DNA of 64,000 nucleotides, from assembly GCA_002104985.1 (NCBI GenBank), contig MCGO01000193.1:1-64000 (forward strand). The letters run 5' to 3'. The DNA comes from Rhizoclosmatium globosum. Lineage: Eukaryota; Chytridiomycota; Chytridiomycetes; Chytridiales; Chytriomycetaceae. Position numbers and translations under genes: made by a program. The notes below the pieces were generated by a model that saw nothing but the letters and a program-made list of their open reading frames with translations, was not told where the DNA came from and ran no database searches. The number at the start of each line of letters is the position of its first letter. The stretch's first letter is position 1. Positions 20,620 to 32,948 of this stretch are shown here, one piece after another.

Positions 20620-23600
20620 TTACAAAGTCTCTTTAACACCAGCGGCAGCGGCAAGTTGAGCAAAGGCCGAATCTGGGCTCTTCATCAATTCTGTCGGATT
20701 CTGCATATCCTCAACACGGCCTTCATTCAACACAATAATCTTGTCGCTGTCCATAATTGTTTGAATTCTGTGTGCAATCGTCAAGACAGTCGAATCTGCA
20801 AACTCACTGCGAATAGTTGCTTGAATTAACGAGTCTGTCTCCAAGTCAATTCCGGCCGTCGCTTCATCCAACAAGAGAATCTTGGTCTTTCGAAGAATAG
20901 CACGTGCGAGACAAAACAGTTGTCTTTCACCAATACTCATATTCTCGCCACCAAACTTAATTTTCTGCTCCAGACCTTCTTCGTGACCAGCAAATCGAGT
21001 TTTAAGGTGAGAAGCTTCCAAAGCACTCCAGATCTGTTCATCTGTGTACAGATGACCAGGATCAATGTTGTCACGAACAGAGGCTCCAAACAACACAGCT
21101 TCTTGTGGAATAATAGTCAGCTTACTACGCAAGAGATTCAACCCGAGCTTGGAAACATCCACTCCATCAATTTCGATAGAACCTTCGTCAGCTTCCGACA
21201 AACGGAAGAGCGCAACAGAAAGCGACGACTTTCCAGCACCAGTTCTTCCGACGATTCCAATCTTTTCGCCTCCTTTGACATCCACAGAGATTCCGTTCAA
21301 CACCAAAGGAGTTCCTTGACGGTAACGCATCTTCAGATCCTTAAACTCAACGCGTCCTTCTCTTGGCCAACCAGTCAGCTCAACTCCTTCATCCAAAGCA
21401 GTCCTTTGCGGCGCTTCACTAGGCAAGTCAAAGTATTCAAAGATACGTTCCAACGAAACACCATTATTCTGAAAATTTCCAAACATTCGCATGGCTTGAT
21501 ACAAGTACTGCGTAATTTGCAACGCGTACCCAATTGACAGTCCGGCAGACCCAGCACTGATACTGTTTCGCTGAACCACAGCAAATATAGCAGCACCAAA
21601 AGAGATAAAAACACCGAGAATTTCAAGGCGGAACTGAATCCATCGTCCAGCACCCATTTGAGTCAAGAATGTAGATTGCATCGCATCTTGAAGTTCATTA
21701 TTTTTCTCAATGTACTTTCCAGTTTTGCCGAATGTCTTCACGGTGCTAACTCCAGTGAAAGTTGTATTTGCCAAAGTGTAAATTGGAGAGTTTGTCAAAC
21801 GTGAAACGCGCTGTATTGCTTGAGCAGCCTTGAGGTAGTAGTTTTGCAGGTAGTAGTAAACTGCGAAGAGTGGAAGAATAATCGCCATAAAGTATGGCGT
21901 GACGGAACAAATGACAATCACAGTGGCTGTACATTGGGCGATGCGGGTAAAGAACAACACATAGGTTTCCACCAAGCTCTCGTCAACGATTTGAATATCT
22001 CCGACAAAGCGGTTGGTAATTCTTCCAAGTGGATTCGTGTCAAAGAAAGACATTGGGGAGTTCATGACTCCTTCCAACATTTTTGAATGGAGCTCTCTTG
22101 CAGCGTTTTGTCCGACCTTAACATACATGGTCAAACTGGTAAACAAGGTCAAGATTGAAGCGAGTATGACCAACAATCCATAAATTCCGAGATAGTAAGC
22201 ATTTGTCTGAATTCCACTGCCAGAGGACCAGTTGGTGAGCCAAATACCAGTTCCAACAGTCGCAACTTGAGAAGTAATAAGAAGAGTGAATGCCAGAATG
22301 ACCCAGGACATTCCGGCAGCACGCAAGTACTTGATAAAATCAGATACCTTGGCAAGTCCCTTTCCAGCATCCTCCTTGGTAATGAGTTTTCCCTCCTCTT
22401 CCTTTCCATCAATTTCATTGGCCTTGACAACACTGGCTTCATTGATTTCACTTGATTTTTCGGGCTTGCTCTTGCCATTCTCATCCTCCTTCTCTATCAC
22501 AATGTCGCGGGCAAATTCCTCAATCAAGACCTTGAAAGCTCCTTCTTGGTCAATCAGTTCCTGGTACGAGCCTTGTTGTTCAATGGTCGTGTCCTTAATA
22601 ACAATGACATTGTCACAAGATGGAAGATGTTGAACTCCATGAGTGACAAATATACGAGTTTTGCCACTGAGCATTCCATGCGGTCCAATGACATTGTCAA
22701 AAATGTGTTTGTCAACGTGCGCGTCAACAGCTGACAGAACGTCATCCAACAGGTAGATTTCAGCATCGTTGTACACAGCACGAGCCAAAGAAAGACGCTG
22801 CTTTTGGCCTCCAGAAAGATTTACTCCCTTTTCTCCGATTTCATTCATATCACCAGATACCAACAATGTCAAATCTCGATGGAGGGCGCATGCATCAATA
22901 ACAGCTTAAATTGAATATTTAGATTCTGTGGAGAAGAAGTTAAATCTTACCTTTGTACTTCTTCTCGTCGTACTCAGATCCAAACAAAATGTTGTCACGA
23001 ATTGTGGCGTTTTCAATCCAGGCTTGCTGACTGACGTAGGCAACCGAACCCGACACACGCACTTCGCCGCTGACTTTGTGCATGTCACCAAGAAGCATTG
23101 ATATGAACGAACTCTTTCCGGTCCCAACACGTCCAATAACAGCTGTTAGAGAACCTTGAGAAAGAGTCTAACACAGCTCAAAATTAGGTTTCTGTACGAA
23201 ATAAGAAATCATCTACCGTATTAATATTTCTCAACGTCGACTCTTCAGCAGCAGCATCCCACTTGAAGTTTCCATTATTAACGACAATTGCATTTCCGTC
23301 CTTCGAAATTTCACGCTTCACATTTGATTCGTCCAACTCCTCCAAAAGCAAAAACTCTTGAATGCGGTTTAAAGATATGTAACAGGCAGAACCTCCGGAG
23401 AAAATAAAGCCAAGGTACATGATAGGCTCACCAAGAATATTGAACAAGGACAAAGATACAAAAATACGACTTGCGTTGAGAGCTTGTTCCGGAGCAGTAT
23501 TGATTGCACTGTATACTGCAAAAGAAGCGAGCGAAACAAACAGAGGCGTGACAGAGCCAACAAGAGATTCCAAAGATTTCAAAATACCGATAGCCTTGAT

Positions 23601-25160
23601 AGACTTGAGCTCTTCTTGACGTGAGTTTGTAACTCTTTTGTGGAACAAGGTATCCCATCCATACAACTTGAGGAGTTTGATACTTGCAAGTGCTTCATTA
23701 ACAACTTCGATGCGACTATCTCCTCGGGACTGTTTTTCATCGAATTTCTTCACAAGAACTTTTCCAATAGTAGCTTGAATTGGAATCGCCGATAAAGTGA
23801 CACCAAGACCGGCAAGACAGGCAACACCCAGTTGTTGCCACAATAAGTAAATTAGGGTTAGGGTAACCCTAACCCTACACAGAAATTTTAACTGGAACTC
23901 CGAGAGCATCATAAAACGCTGTCATATACCACATGATGTGTTGTGTATCCGCCGCAAGCATGTTGTTGATGTGTCCCGTTGATGTGGCCTGACGGGACGC
24001 ATTGGTGAGATGAAGAGACTTTCTAAAAATGGCGGTACAAAGAGCAGAACGAATTTGGTAGCTGGTTTTGAATCAATTAAAAGCTGTACTCTTTCGTCAT
24101 GACAAACATACCCAACACTTAAAGACGAGATGAACTGCTGCATACCCATGAAAACATTCAAAATCGCATTCATAAAGATGCCAACGGCAATAATATATCC
24201 GATGTGGGGTTTCCCGTTTGGGTCGGCAATGAAGCCCAAAATACTGTCGAGTAATATGGGCTGGATGAACCCGCAAATAACATTCAAACAGTATTCCACG
24301 TAACCAACTAGCAAAAGCGGGTAGAAAGCTTTGAAAAGAGCTCTGATTAACCATGGTTTCTTCCCCTTGCTTGTAGCGGATTGAATTTCTGCCTTCCAAC
24401 GAACTTGAAAACGGCTCATAATCGCAGAACTTGACTGGCTACGATCTGGCTTCCAAAGATCGTCTATAGTGAACTCCTTCTTTGCACCTTTTTTTCAGAA
24501 GCGGCTGCATGTACCAGTAAGTTACACGAGAAAAGACATTGATATTAGAGCCTAGAGGAGTTGGAAGGACTCTTTGTCCAGTTTCAAAATCTTCGACAAA
24601 TGTCATGTTTTCGAAGATGAAGGATAGGGCATTCAAGACAGCTTGGACCATAAAGACATAAACTAATGCATCGGTCTGTCCCAAAACGAAACGAGTTCTG
24701 ATTCGAATGACCCAAATAACGACAGATAAGAGCCAGTAAAGCATAAGTCCCGTAGATGCACGGGCCAATCTAGTGTGTTCAACATAGAGGGAAGCTGATG
24801 TGCCAATAGAGGTAGCAAAATTGAAAGCAACGGATATGGTGACTGAACCACTTGAAAATGGGGAGATGGTGACAACAATCAGGGCAACCAACGACGCCAC
24901 AATTGATAGCACAGATGTGATACGGTTGGCAGTAATGTGCCATTTAATAAGACGAGGCTCTATGACTTTCTTGTGCCGGAGGTAGGTCAGTCGGAAGATC
25001 ACAAAGAGGGTGCCTGCCACTGACGAAACAACTGACAGGACACTAATTCATGTATCAGAGGCAGGAAACTATGGTTTGTAATGTACCTTTCTTCAAAACA
25101 CTGACTGAAGTCCGCAGCACCGCTGGCGTCCCAGACAGTGAATGCGGATGAACACGACAT
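20620..25160 (-). pseudogene. ABCC (MRP-type) transporter gene with two frame-breaking lesions
   Basis: Five exons (25160-25087, 25042-24112, 24061-23217, 23167-22951, 22904-20620) encode a full ABCC layout. There is an extra N-terminal membrane region, then MSD1, then NBD1 (GRVGTGKSS, LSGGQKQR, IYLLDDVLSAVDAH), then MSD2, then NBD2 (GRTGAGKSS, MSIGERQL, ILLLDEATAGID). It would export conjugated or bulky anions, probably at the plasma membrane or vacuole. Two defects break the frame. A run of seven bases at 24489-24495 (A7 on the coding strand) needs six to keep ..LLKKGAKKEF in frame. An insertion of about 22 bases at 23856-23877, part of a telomeric palindrome, puts stops inside a membrane helix that otherwise reads PVKISV then LIYLLWQQLG. 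Removing 1 and 22 bases makes the exon sum exactly divisible by three (1442 aa). Everything else is intact, so the damage is recent or an artefact. Confidence 0.85.
23853..23877. repeat. Perfect telomeric palindrome inside the ABC transporter
   Basis: Twelve bases TAGGGTTAGGGT are followed by one spacer base and their exact reverse complement. These are two telomere repeats head to head. No intron reading removes it: there is no suitable acceptor before the conserved helix LIYLLWQQLG resumes. Confidence 0.9.
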
Positions 25161-25308
25161 TGTTTTTGATGAGATTTTGGCAGCCAGGGCTTACTTATAG
25201 ATACGTTAATAAACGATTCAAATTTTGATACCAAGAGCGTTGAGTAACGACACCTTTTCTTATTTTGAATTGTCAAATATAGAAAAAACATTGTGTAAAC
25301 GTCAAACG

Positions 25309-27206
25309 ATGCCCCCAGCTACCTCATCCAGCACACATACTGAATCTCCGTCCAGAGAGCTCGAACAGGTATGACTTTGGTGTGTTTGTGTGTTTAAGCT
25401 GAGACGTTAATGAAGATGATCGCAGCCTTCACAATCAGTCGCAACGTCTGTGAGCAACGCTGACTTACACGTCAATCATGTATTGTACGACGAATCTAAG
25501 AACTCCCGGTTTTCCGAAGATGGTATTCGACATCTTTTGTCCGAAGGGGAAGTGTATGGCATCACAAACAAAGTGTCACACAAAGAGCATCGTCAGCGGC
25601 TAGCACAACAGCTGAATGTCCCGGAAACAAGAATCACAGTGAGTCCTCGAACAAACCCCCACGCTACGATATTGCATTCACATTCATATCCTCCCGTCAA
25701 CAATCAAAACTTCAACCCACAAGAACCAGTCAACTGGATTATCTTCCACACACACCCTCCATTGTAGCTAGTGTCATATAACTCCTCTCTCATTTCTAAC
25801 GAATCCCACAGAATTTCTTTCAAAACAAAGGCGCGAAACATAGAAAGATTCTGCGTCAACAAGAAGCTACTGCAGTTGCGATTTCAGCTGTCCCTGCCGC
25901 AGAATCCGAAGAACTTCAAAGCGCTAGTGAGCATACAGTCCGAGAATCCGCTGCAAGCATTGTTCGGATGCGACAGGATTTGAAGAAGACATCGACAACC
26001 AATGCATGGCTAGAGTATAAGAAGGACCACATTGAAAGCGCGAGTATGTGTTTAATTTTTGATTTGTTATACATTGGCACTAATTGGGCTATTTAGTGGC
26101 AACAGTTGCCGAACAGCATCCAAATGTCCCAGAGAAGGATCGCATGCCCCTCGCAAGCACTATTCTCTCCACGAGTTGGAATAGTCTAAAAGATACCAAC
26201 AAAGAAGCGGCGGATGTTTACTTTACGCGAGCGAAGGAGAAGAACTTGCGTCCAGAAATTGACACCACGGACTTGACTGAGGACGAGAGGGAAAAGTTGA
26301 TCCGAGATAGCTTGGACGGAATCAAACAGTTACAAGAGAACTTAAGTGAGTACCTTCAGAGACTAAATGCATTGATTCTGATGTTATTTGGTAAAAATAG
26401 AAGCCCTCAACGTTGCGAGCAACTTCAATGCCATTGATCAAGCAGATGATAAAGTCTTTCAGTCGACATACGGAGAAAGTGCTCATATGATGGTGGAAAA
26501 TCTACTTCGTCAGAACCTCGTTTTGTGCCAACTACTTACGTTGGCTAGCCAAATGGTTCGACACATCCCTCAAGCAACACAGATTATGAAAGTGGAAAAC
26601 ACTATTGCAATCGAAGATTACAAATTGGGAATCAAGAAAATCGTAAACAATGAGTTGAGTCGTGCCGGGAAGCCACCGGTGAAGAAAAGTGTGGACTGGA
26701 AGTCCCTGTTGAAGTTTAAACTGCACAAACGCCGTATTTATTTGTCGGGGTGGCCCGAAAACATTACGTTTGGACCTCGACAAAAACTGTCCAACTTGAA
26801 GGTATTGAACAGTCTCATGAAGGACGGATTGATTCGCATTGAGTGGGGAAGTGCTGCAGCCCAATCTGAGAACGTTGAAAACTTTGACGTAAATGAATCT
26901 GTGAAGGGAGACGGCGAAACAGACGTTCTGGACTGGGAAGCGTTTAATATCAAGTTTCACAGCAAATACGGGTTTACTGAAGTACAATGGTTGGGGGATG
27001 AATCTCAAGTGGATTTAGATGATGCTATTACTCATACTCAATTGGCAGATGAAAACAGATGTATGTTCAAGACTTGGGTCAAGAAACTTTGTGACGCCAA
27101 AATGCGAGCAGGACTGAGTTTGTTGGCAACAGAAGCTGAGATCGATCAAGATGCAGAAGAAGTCGAGCATGAGACAGAGGACATGGAATACAGTGTTGGA
27201 GTCTAA
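25309..27206 (+). CDS. Homeodomain plus HMG-box protein
   Basis: Five exons (25309-25368, 25426-25638, 25812-26043, 26097-26345, 26401-27206) join in frame to 519 aa. Residues about 47-105 fit a homeodomain: LAQQLNVPETRITNFFQNK is helix 2-turn-helix 3, with FQN and the invariant Asn (position 51 of the fold) present and the usual Trp48 replaced by Phe. An intron falls just before NFFQN, inside helix 3, a common homeobox intron site. Residues about 154-220 fit a degenerate HMG box (NAWLEYKK..SWNSLKDTNKEAADVYFTRAK). The C-terminal 280 residues are unassigned, with an acidic tail. Both domains bind DNA, so a transcription factor or element-encoded DNA-binding protein is likely. The stop is 44 bases from the stop of the convergent KDZ transposase, so it may be element cargo. 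Start choice: first ATG before the first intron. Confidence 0.7.
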
Positions 27207-27250
27207 GTGTTCGTCTAAGTGTGTTGACAATGATATTTCTTTAATAATAA

Positions 27251-29077
27251 CTACAAATATATAATTGAATGAATTCCTTCATCAAATCCTCTCTGAACTT
27301 CCTCCAGAGCAGACGTCAGTCCTGCTAATTCCACTTTGCTTCGCAACTCCACACCGAGATTAAAACACTTCATGGCTAAATTTTGATGATACGTCACATG
27401 TTTCCACGTATGAAACTGAGCAGCAAGGACAAGGTCGTGATCGAGTGAATGATGAAGAGCAAGTCGAGTTTCCAATTCCTCCCCAATCCTTTCATACTTC
27501 AACTTTTCCATTTCATGATATAAATTTGCTCGAAGCAGATCGATTAAAGCAAAAAATAAGTCTTCAACAAATCGCCAGTATTGTTCCGAGACTGAGTTGG
27601 GGTTACCTAAGCAAGCGGTAGAAGCAGCGGTAAGTCCAACTAACGCGAGGTAGCCACACTTACCATGAAGCGTTTCAACCACCAACTGAGCTTGTACTTT
27701 CGAGAAAACAAGTTGCTCTCTTGCGGAAAACCCAACCACTGTCATCCCATCGTTTGAAACACTCAGTTCTGATCCCTCGAAGCCAGCTTGTGAATCAATA
27801 TTGCCTGTTGCTTGAATGTTGTCGTCACAATAGTCAGGGAGTGCATTGAAAGCTGTCATAAGTTCTCGAATGTCTTTCAGAATAGTCTTCAACAGCATAG
27901 CTAAATTGCCTGCGGCTTTTGTGCCATGAATCAGTTTGGAACCTCTTTTAATGCCGTTAAATTCGACAGCAAGAGTACAGAGTTTGGACCAAATCTTTAA
28001 AGCTTCGTCTTGTACATGAGGCGCCTTGGCCTTCAAATAATTGAATCCTGAGACTTCAGCTTCTCCAAAACTATCACGCGGACTCCGTCTGAATACAGTT
28101 GTTCGAGTCTAATTTGAAGAGTTAGTTGTTGTTCAACACAGTAAAACAGTCACACCTGAATATTCTCCTGTACAGTGATGGAATAACTTTTGATTTCCAC
28201 CGACTCAAACGACTCCAAAGTGGATTTTACTGATGCAATGCGTAATAAGGCTGTTTCAATCGACTTTTCAATGACTGATAAGAATGCCTTGTTCTTGGCT
28301 ACTGTATTGAACTCCACCATCAAAAATATACTGTCAAGACGATTCTCAAAAGTCATGATTTGAAGTGGACCAGCATGACTCTCGATTTCAGCCCACAGTC
28401 GTTCAATCACTTCGCCATCAAACGTCCCAGATCCAAGAGATACTTTGGGGCCTAAAGCAACTTGACAGCCGCTCCCGTGCACAAGAACATGAAGCATGGG
28501 AACTAGTGCGAGATATGGTTGAAACTTAACGCCTTGAGCCTTTCAGTGCGTAACGTAAGGCAAAACGAAACCCGCCAATCATTACTAACCTTCATATGAG
28601 TCAAAAGTTTGCACATCACGTCATAGAAGAATATTAGCTTCGATCCAGGATACTTCTTCAGAAAGTATTTCATGGCAGTGAGTGCGTAGCCTAGTTTTTC
28701 ACCCTTGTCAATGTCTATTGTGAGTAGTTAGTACAAAGGCAACCACGGCGAACCCCTAACGTTCGAAATTCCTTACCCATAATGATCTCCATCACTTGGT
28801 GGCGACAACAGCTTCCAAAAATGGCATTCAAATCGCATCTCTTGTCGCGAGTCTGATGTTGCTCGCCTGCTCGGAATGTTGAACCGCAAATGGTAAGGCT
28901 ATTTTCGTTGCTAGCAGAAGCCCTTCCGGTTTCCTTGAGATAACTAAAGTCCGCCTGAATGAAAAGACTCGGAGCTAAAACTATGGTAGAAGTGAGTGAT
29001 CAGCAAAGATTTACAGAACGTCACTCACGCGCATCACCATACGTCCCACCACGATTTTGGTGTTCCGGGCTGTTTTT
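27251..29077 (-). CDS. KDZ-type transposase, 5' incomplete
   Basis: Exons on the minus strand: 29077-29029, 28980-28777, 28714-28590, 28524-28156 and 28108-27251, in frame over 535 aa. Hallmarks of Kyakuja-Dileera-Zisupton transposases are seen in order: YGDA..QADFSYLK (first catalytic Asp region), ICGSTF, FFYDVMCKLLTHMK, then LHVLVHGSGCQVALGP and GSGTFDGEVIERLWAEIE (the G-x-x-D-G-E..E-R-L-W block). The C-terminal exon is helical. The N-terminal part with its Cys-rich domain is not found as clean exons beyond 29077; one possible short exon lies near 29150. The copy may therefore be truncated or the exons too small to see. KDZ enzymes are cut-and-paste transposases common in fungi. Confidence 0.75.
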
Positions 29078-29310
29078 CTGTTAAAAATGGGAATCTTGGC
29101 GGTAATCAAGCAACCCTCTGTCTGGCGGTCCAGAGCACGTCGTTCTTAAAGTAAAAACAGGAGAACTTAGTTTGAATAATTCAGTTACGCATGGCCTTAG
29201 CTGTTTTGTGATCAACCGACTACAAGTACTTCACCACAAACAAATTGAAATGGGCTAATCACAAAAGAAATATTTAAGAAAAAAAAGAAGGAAGAACTCT
29301 ATTGTGATAT

Positions 29311-30655
29311 ATGTCTTTCCAAATCACTGCGAGTCCACCTTGGATCGCTCTTGTAAGACTACTGCACCTTTACCTTCTCATCACTAAGTCAGTCAAAAAG
29401 CCTCTCTTCTTCATCGCCACACCGTACATTGTCCACAAGAGCCTCCAGTTAAAATGGGTCACCTACCCAATCTTCCTGTCTCTAAGCATACCAATTCTTT
29501 TCATCCAAGCGCTGTTCTTTCCTTGTTCCGATCCAAAAGTAAATCTAATGATTGGCTCGACGGCGTGTGTTCAGACTCTGAAGTTGTTTGAAGTCGCAAC
29601 TCTGGATCGGTACAGTATCATGCTGTCAAACAGTAGGCTGGCTCCAGCGACTAACTCCTTCCTTCAAGATCAATAACTCAATCATGGACACTTTACGAAA
29701 TGTTTGAGTACAATCTAACTGCCCGTCTCCGTCGTCTTCACTCGTCAAAACAATCAACAACGCCAGTCAACAAGCCATTTGATCACATTGTACTCATCAT
29801 AAATGCATTTGTTCATTACATACTCTACTGTGCAACATACGCATACTGCATAAAGTATCCATACACGTACGACAAGCTTTTTCTGTGGCCGCTTGACTGG
29901 ACTCTGACCACCGTCAAGGACCATCTTGTTCTCCCAGTGATGCTCTATGCAATCATGAATATATGTAAGAACTCTTTTCTGTCTCCCTTGGTTCCGCTTC
30001 TCATAATGACGATATAGGTACTAACACTCAAACCCAGCAATGCCCTGGCGGATCCCATTTCACATTGCATGGAACGATCCAATTCAATACAACTTTAAGA
30101 ATCCATGGGCTTCTACATCTCTTCACGACTTTGTATGTGTGACTTGTTTGTCTCCATCCAAATTAAACAATCAAACAGTGGTCCCGCCGATGGAACTTTA
30201 AAATCCGCGACTCTATTCATCGTGCAGTATTCATTCCCGTTCTACATACACTCTCATACCAATCTCCGTCTAAAAAGGCATCAAAACCGCCAAATCACAA
30301 GCGATACACTTTTACACAACTACGCATCGCTTCTTTTGCATCATTCCTCGCATCCGCCCTTTTTCATGAATTTCTCGCGATGTTTATTGCGCCAGGAGAA
30401 CCCATCGGCCACCAATTTCAATTCTTTCTTTTGAACGCAGCGCTTTTAACAGTACAAATGGAGTTCCAACGCGCGACAGGATATGGGAAGACGTGGGGAA
30501 CTGGACTGTTCTGGAAGATTTTGGGATGGGCAATGACGATAACTTGTTTGTTGACTCTGAGTCCGCTGTTTGTTGCACCATACCTCCGAACGGGGGCGTT
30601 CTTGCACACGCCAGCGTTTGAACCCATTGTCGCTCTGTTTAAAGAAATATTATAA
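29311..30655 (+). CDS. MBOAT wax-synthase-like acyltransferase, copy A
   Basis: Four exons (29311-29609, 29669-29964, 30038-30132, 30179-30655) join in frame to 388 aa. It is a polytopic membrane protein with the wax synthase/MBOAT pattern: an N-D-P then F-W-S-R-R-W-N block (the lumenal loop signature), later SALFHEF with the conserved His, and a C-terminal WGTGLFWKILGW helix. Such enzymes transfer acyl groups from acyl-CoA to alcohols in the ER. The exact acceptor cannot be read from sequence. It is in tandem with copy B, and the last two introns occupy equivalent sites. Confidence 0.75.
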
Positions 30656-30700
30656 TTAGGGATTACAAATAAAACGATCAGAGTTTAGTTTGATTCGCAA

Positions 30701-31970
30701 ATGGGACAGCTAACGTCACCGCTTCTGACACTAGTGAGTCCTTTGCTTTGCATCAAGTCTGATACACACTCTGATCACATCAACAGCCGTTCTTCTTGGT
30801 AGTTACACCCTATGCAGCCCATCGGCTTCTAAGACAGCGCTGGCTTCCACTCTGGCTATGGTTCAGCATTGTGACGCTGTTGCTGATGCTGCCGCCACTC
30901 TACTTTCCAGCGAGCGATCAAGGCATGGACCTGGTCGTCAAAGGAACAACGCCGCACACACTTCTCAAAGTACTGGCAATCTGCTCGTTGCCTCGGTAGA
31001 ACTCCAATTCTTGACAGCATCAACAACAACCTAACTCAACTGCCGTCACAGCGACCTGACCTCAACATGGTCAATCAAAGAAATGTTCGAATTCATGCTT
31101 ACCGGTCGTATCCGCCGCCTGCAAAAGACAAAAGAAGCTCCGAAACCTGTAAACACAAAATACACATACTACGAACTCCTAGCCTGGTGTCCAGTCCACT
31201 ACTTCTTTTTCTGCCTTACACACGCATACTTCAAAAAGTATCCTTACGAATACACTGGAAACCTCCTTCTCTCCCCACTCGACTTCCCCCAAGTTGCTTC
31301 ACACCTCGTCTTTGTGACAATGTTGTATTGTAACATGAGCTGGGTGAACGCATGGCGAATAATCCCAATGCACATCTTCAACGATCCCCTGAAATACACA
31401 TTCAACCATATTTACAAATCAACTTCCATCCGTGATTTCGTAAGACCGTTTCCCTGGCTTATCAGCCACTAATTCATCACCATTTACAAAATATAGTGGT
31501 CTCACCGTTGGAACATGCGCGTGAAAGACTCCCTACATCAGAGCGTATTCCTGCCAGTCCTTCATACGTTAACATCCTTGTCTCCACCTACACATCCAGA
31601 AAAAGACCACAAGAAATATTCAACATCACACCTCCGAATCGCATCCTTCGCATCCTTCATCGTCTCAGCAATCTACCACGAACTCATTGTCCTACTCATG
31701 ATGCCAACAGAACCACTTGGAACAAACACGCTCTTCTTTTTGATAAACGGTGTTTTATTCATGCTGCAGATACAGGTGCAAAAGGCGACAGGGTTCGGAA
31801 TCACGTGGGGAACTGGTGCGTTTTGGAATGTGGTTGGATGGGCTGTTACGTGCACGATTTTGTTGGTTCTGAGTCCAATGTTTGCCATCCCGTATTTGAG
31901 GAGTGGTGTGTTTATGGACGGGGTTCCTGTTCCTCCGGTTTTGATTAATTGGTTTATGACTGTGCTTTAG
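30701..31970 (+). CDS. MBOAT wax-synthase-like acyltransferase, copy B
   Basis: Four exons (30701-30733, 30787-30995, 31052-31440, 31498-31970) join in frame to 367 aa. Closely parallel to copy A: DLTSTWSIKEMFEF, then FWSHRWNMRVKDS, SAIYHELIVL with the conserved His, and WGTGAFWNVVGW. The N-terminus is shorter than copy A, with an 11-codon first exon. Tandem duplication 45 bases after copy A suggests a local expansion, possibly with divided substrate range. Confidence 0.75.
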
Positions 31971-32221
31971 TCAATAAAGAATTCAAAAATAAATGACAAA
32001 TGAACAAACAAGGGTTCATGTTGTTCAAAGATGAGGTTCGTGTCAACAATTCCAAAGACAGGAGCCTCTGATTGTGACTTAACCACAGCCACCGTGCCAC
32101 CCAAATGCCCCATAAAAAGCGCCTTTCCTTCACCATCCAACTCTCATAACCAAAAAGTTACCCAAAAATAACTACCTCAAGCGCAACCTCAAGCACTACC
32201 ACCACAACAACAACCACTAAA

Positions 32222-32512
32222 ATGCCATCCCAAAGAATCGCCCACAACTCCCACATTAGCACCAAGAACGACCACAAGTCCCATGGAAAATACTCACACA
32301 ACCAACCAATGAAGCGAAACGGAGCCGGAAAGTTCAATTTCGGAACATATCGAGACGACCTGCGGGATCTCAACGAGTTTGACGACGCGGTGCAGTCTGT
32401 TGGATCGCGAAGCAGCAAGAGCGTTCAAGTTGTTGATCGGATTGAGTTTTACAAGGCGAAGGGGTATGCTGTTGATTCGGAGGAGGAAGTCTCTGAGACT
32501 GAGTCAATTTGA
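32222..32512 (+). CDS. Small NGAGK-motif protein, copy 1
   Basis: A single-exon 96-aa basic-acidic protein. The core PMKRNGAGKFNFGTYRDDL matches the second copy at 32949. The G-A-G-K-x-N-[WF]-G pattern resembles the motif in Stm1/SERBP1 (HABP4/PAI-RBP1) ribosome- and RNA-binding proteins; that link is by motif only. A second shared piece is VQVVDRIEFYKAKGY. The C-terminus is acidic (DSEEEVSETES). Probably a soluble cytosolic protein. Confidence 0.6.
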   Translation: MPSQRIAHNSHISTKNDHKSHGKYSHNQPMKRNGAGKFNFGTYRDDLRDLNEFDDAVQSVGSRSSKSVQVVDRIEFYKAKGYAVDSEEEVSETESI

Positions 32513-32948
32513 ATACCCTTTCCATCTTTTGCTTGCTCTTTCATATTGATTGATTCTTTGACACTGTAATAAAAACTCTTGCATATCCAACTAGTTATTA
32601 TTAATTGTGACCTTTACTTGACCTCCTCCTGTTTGGTTGCTACCAGCAGTCCATAGAATCTCTGAATGACGCCATAACCCAATGTCGCAAGCTGTTACGA
32701 GAACAATAAACAAAAGCGGAAGAATCGCGGAAGAATTAGAACCTTTTCGAAACTTTGAAACTGAAACGCGTCACCAGAAATTCAACTGATTGGCAAAGGT
32801 GCCTCCCTAAACCTCCTTCAACAAAAAGCGACCGCGCCACCCTTTCACCAAAAAAACAAACTCTTTCTGAATCAGTCTCCCACTTCAGCCACCTTCTTCT
32901 CTCGTCTCACTCTCTCTGAACCCTTCTGTCAAAGTCTACCAAACAAAC

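Noticed and set aside
23217..24061. Intron explaining the telomeric palindrome
   Set aside because: No AG acceptor lies between the palindrome and the conserved helix, and any longer intron would remove conserved residues.
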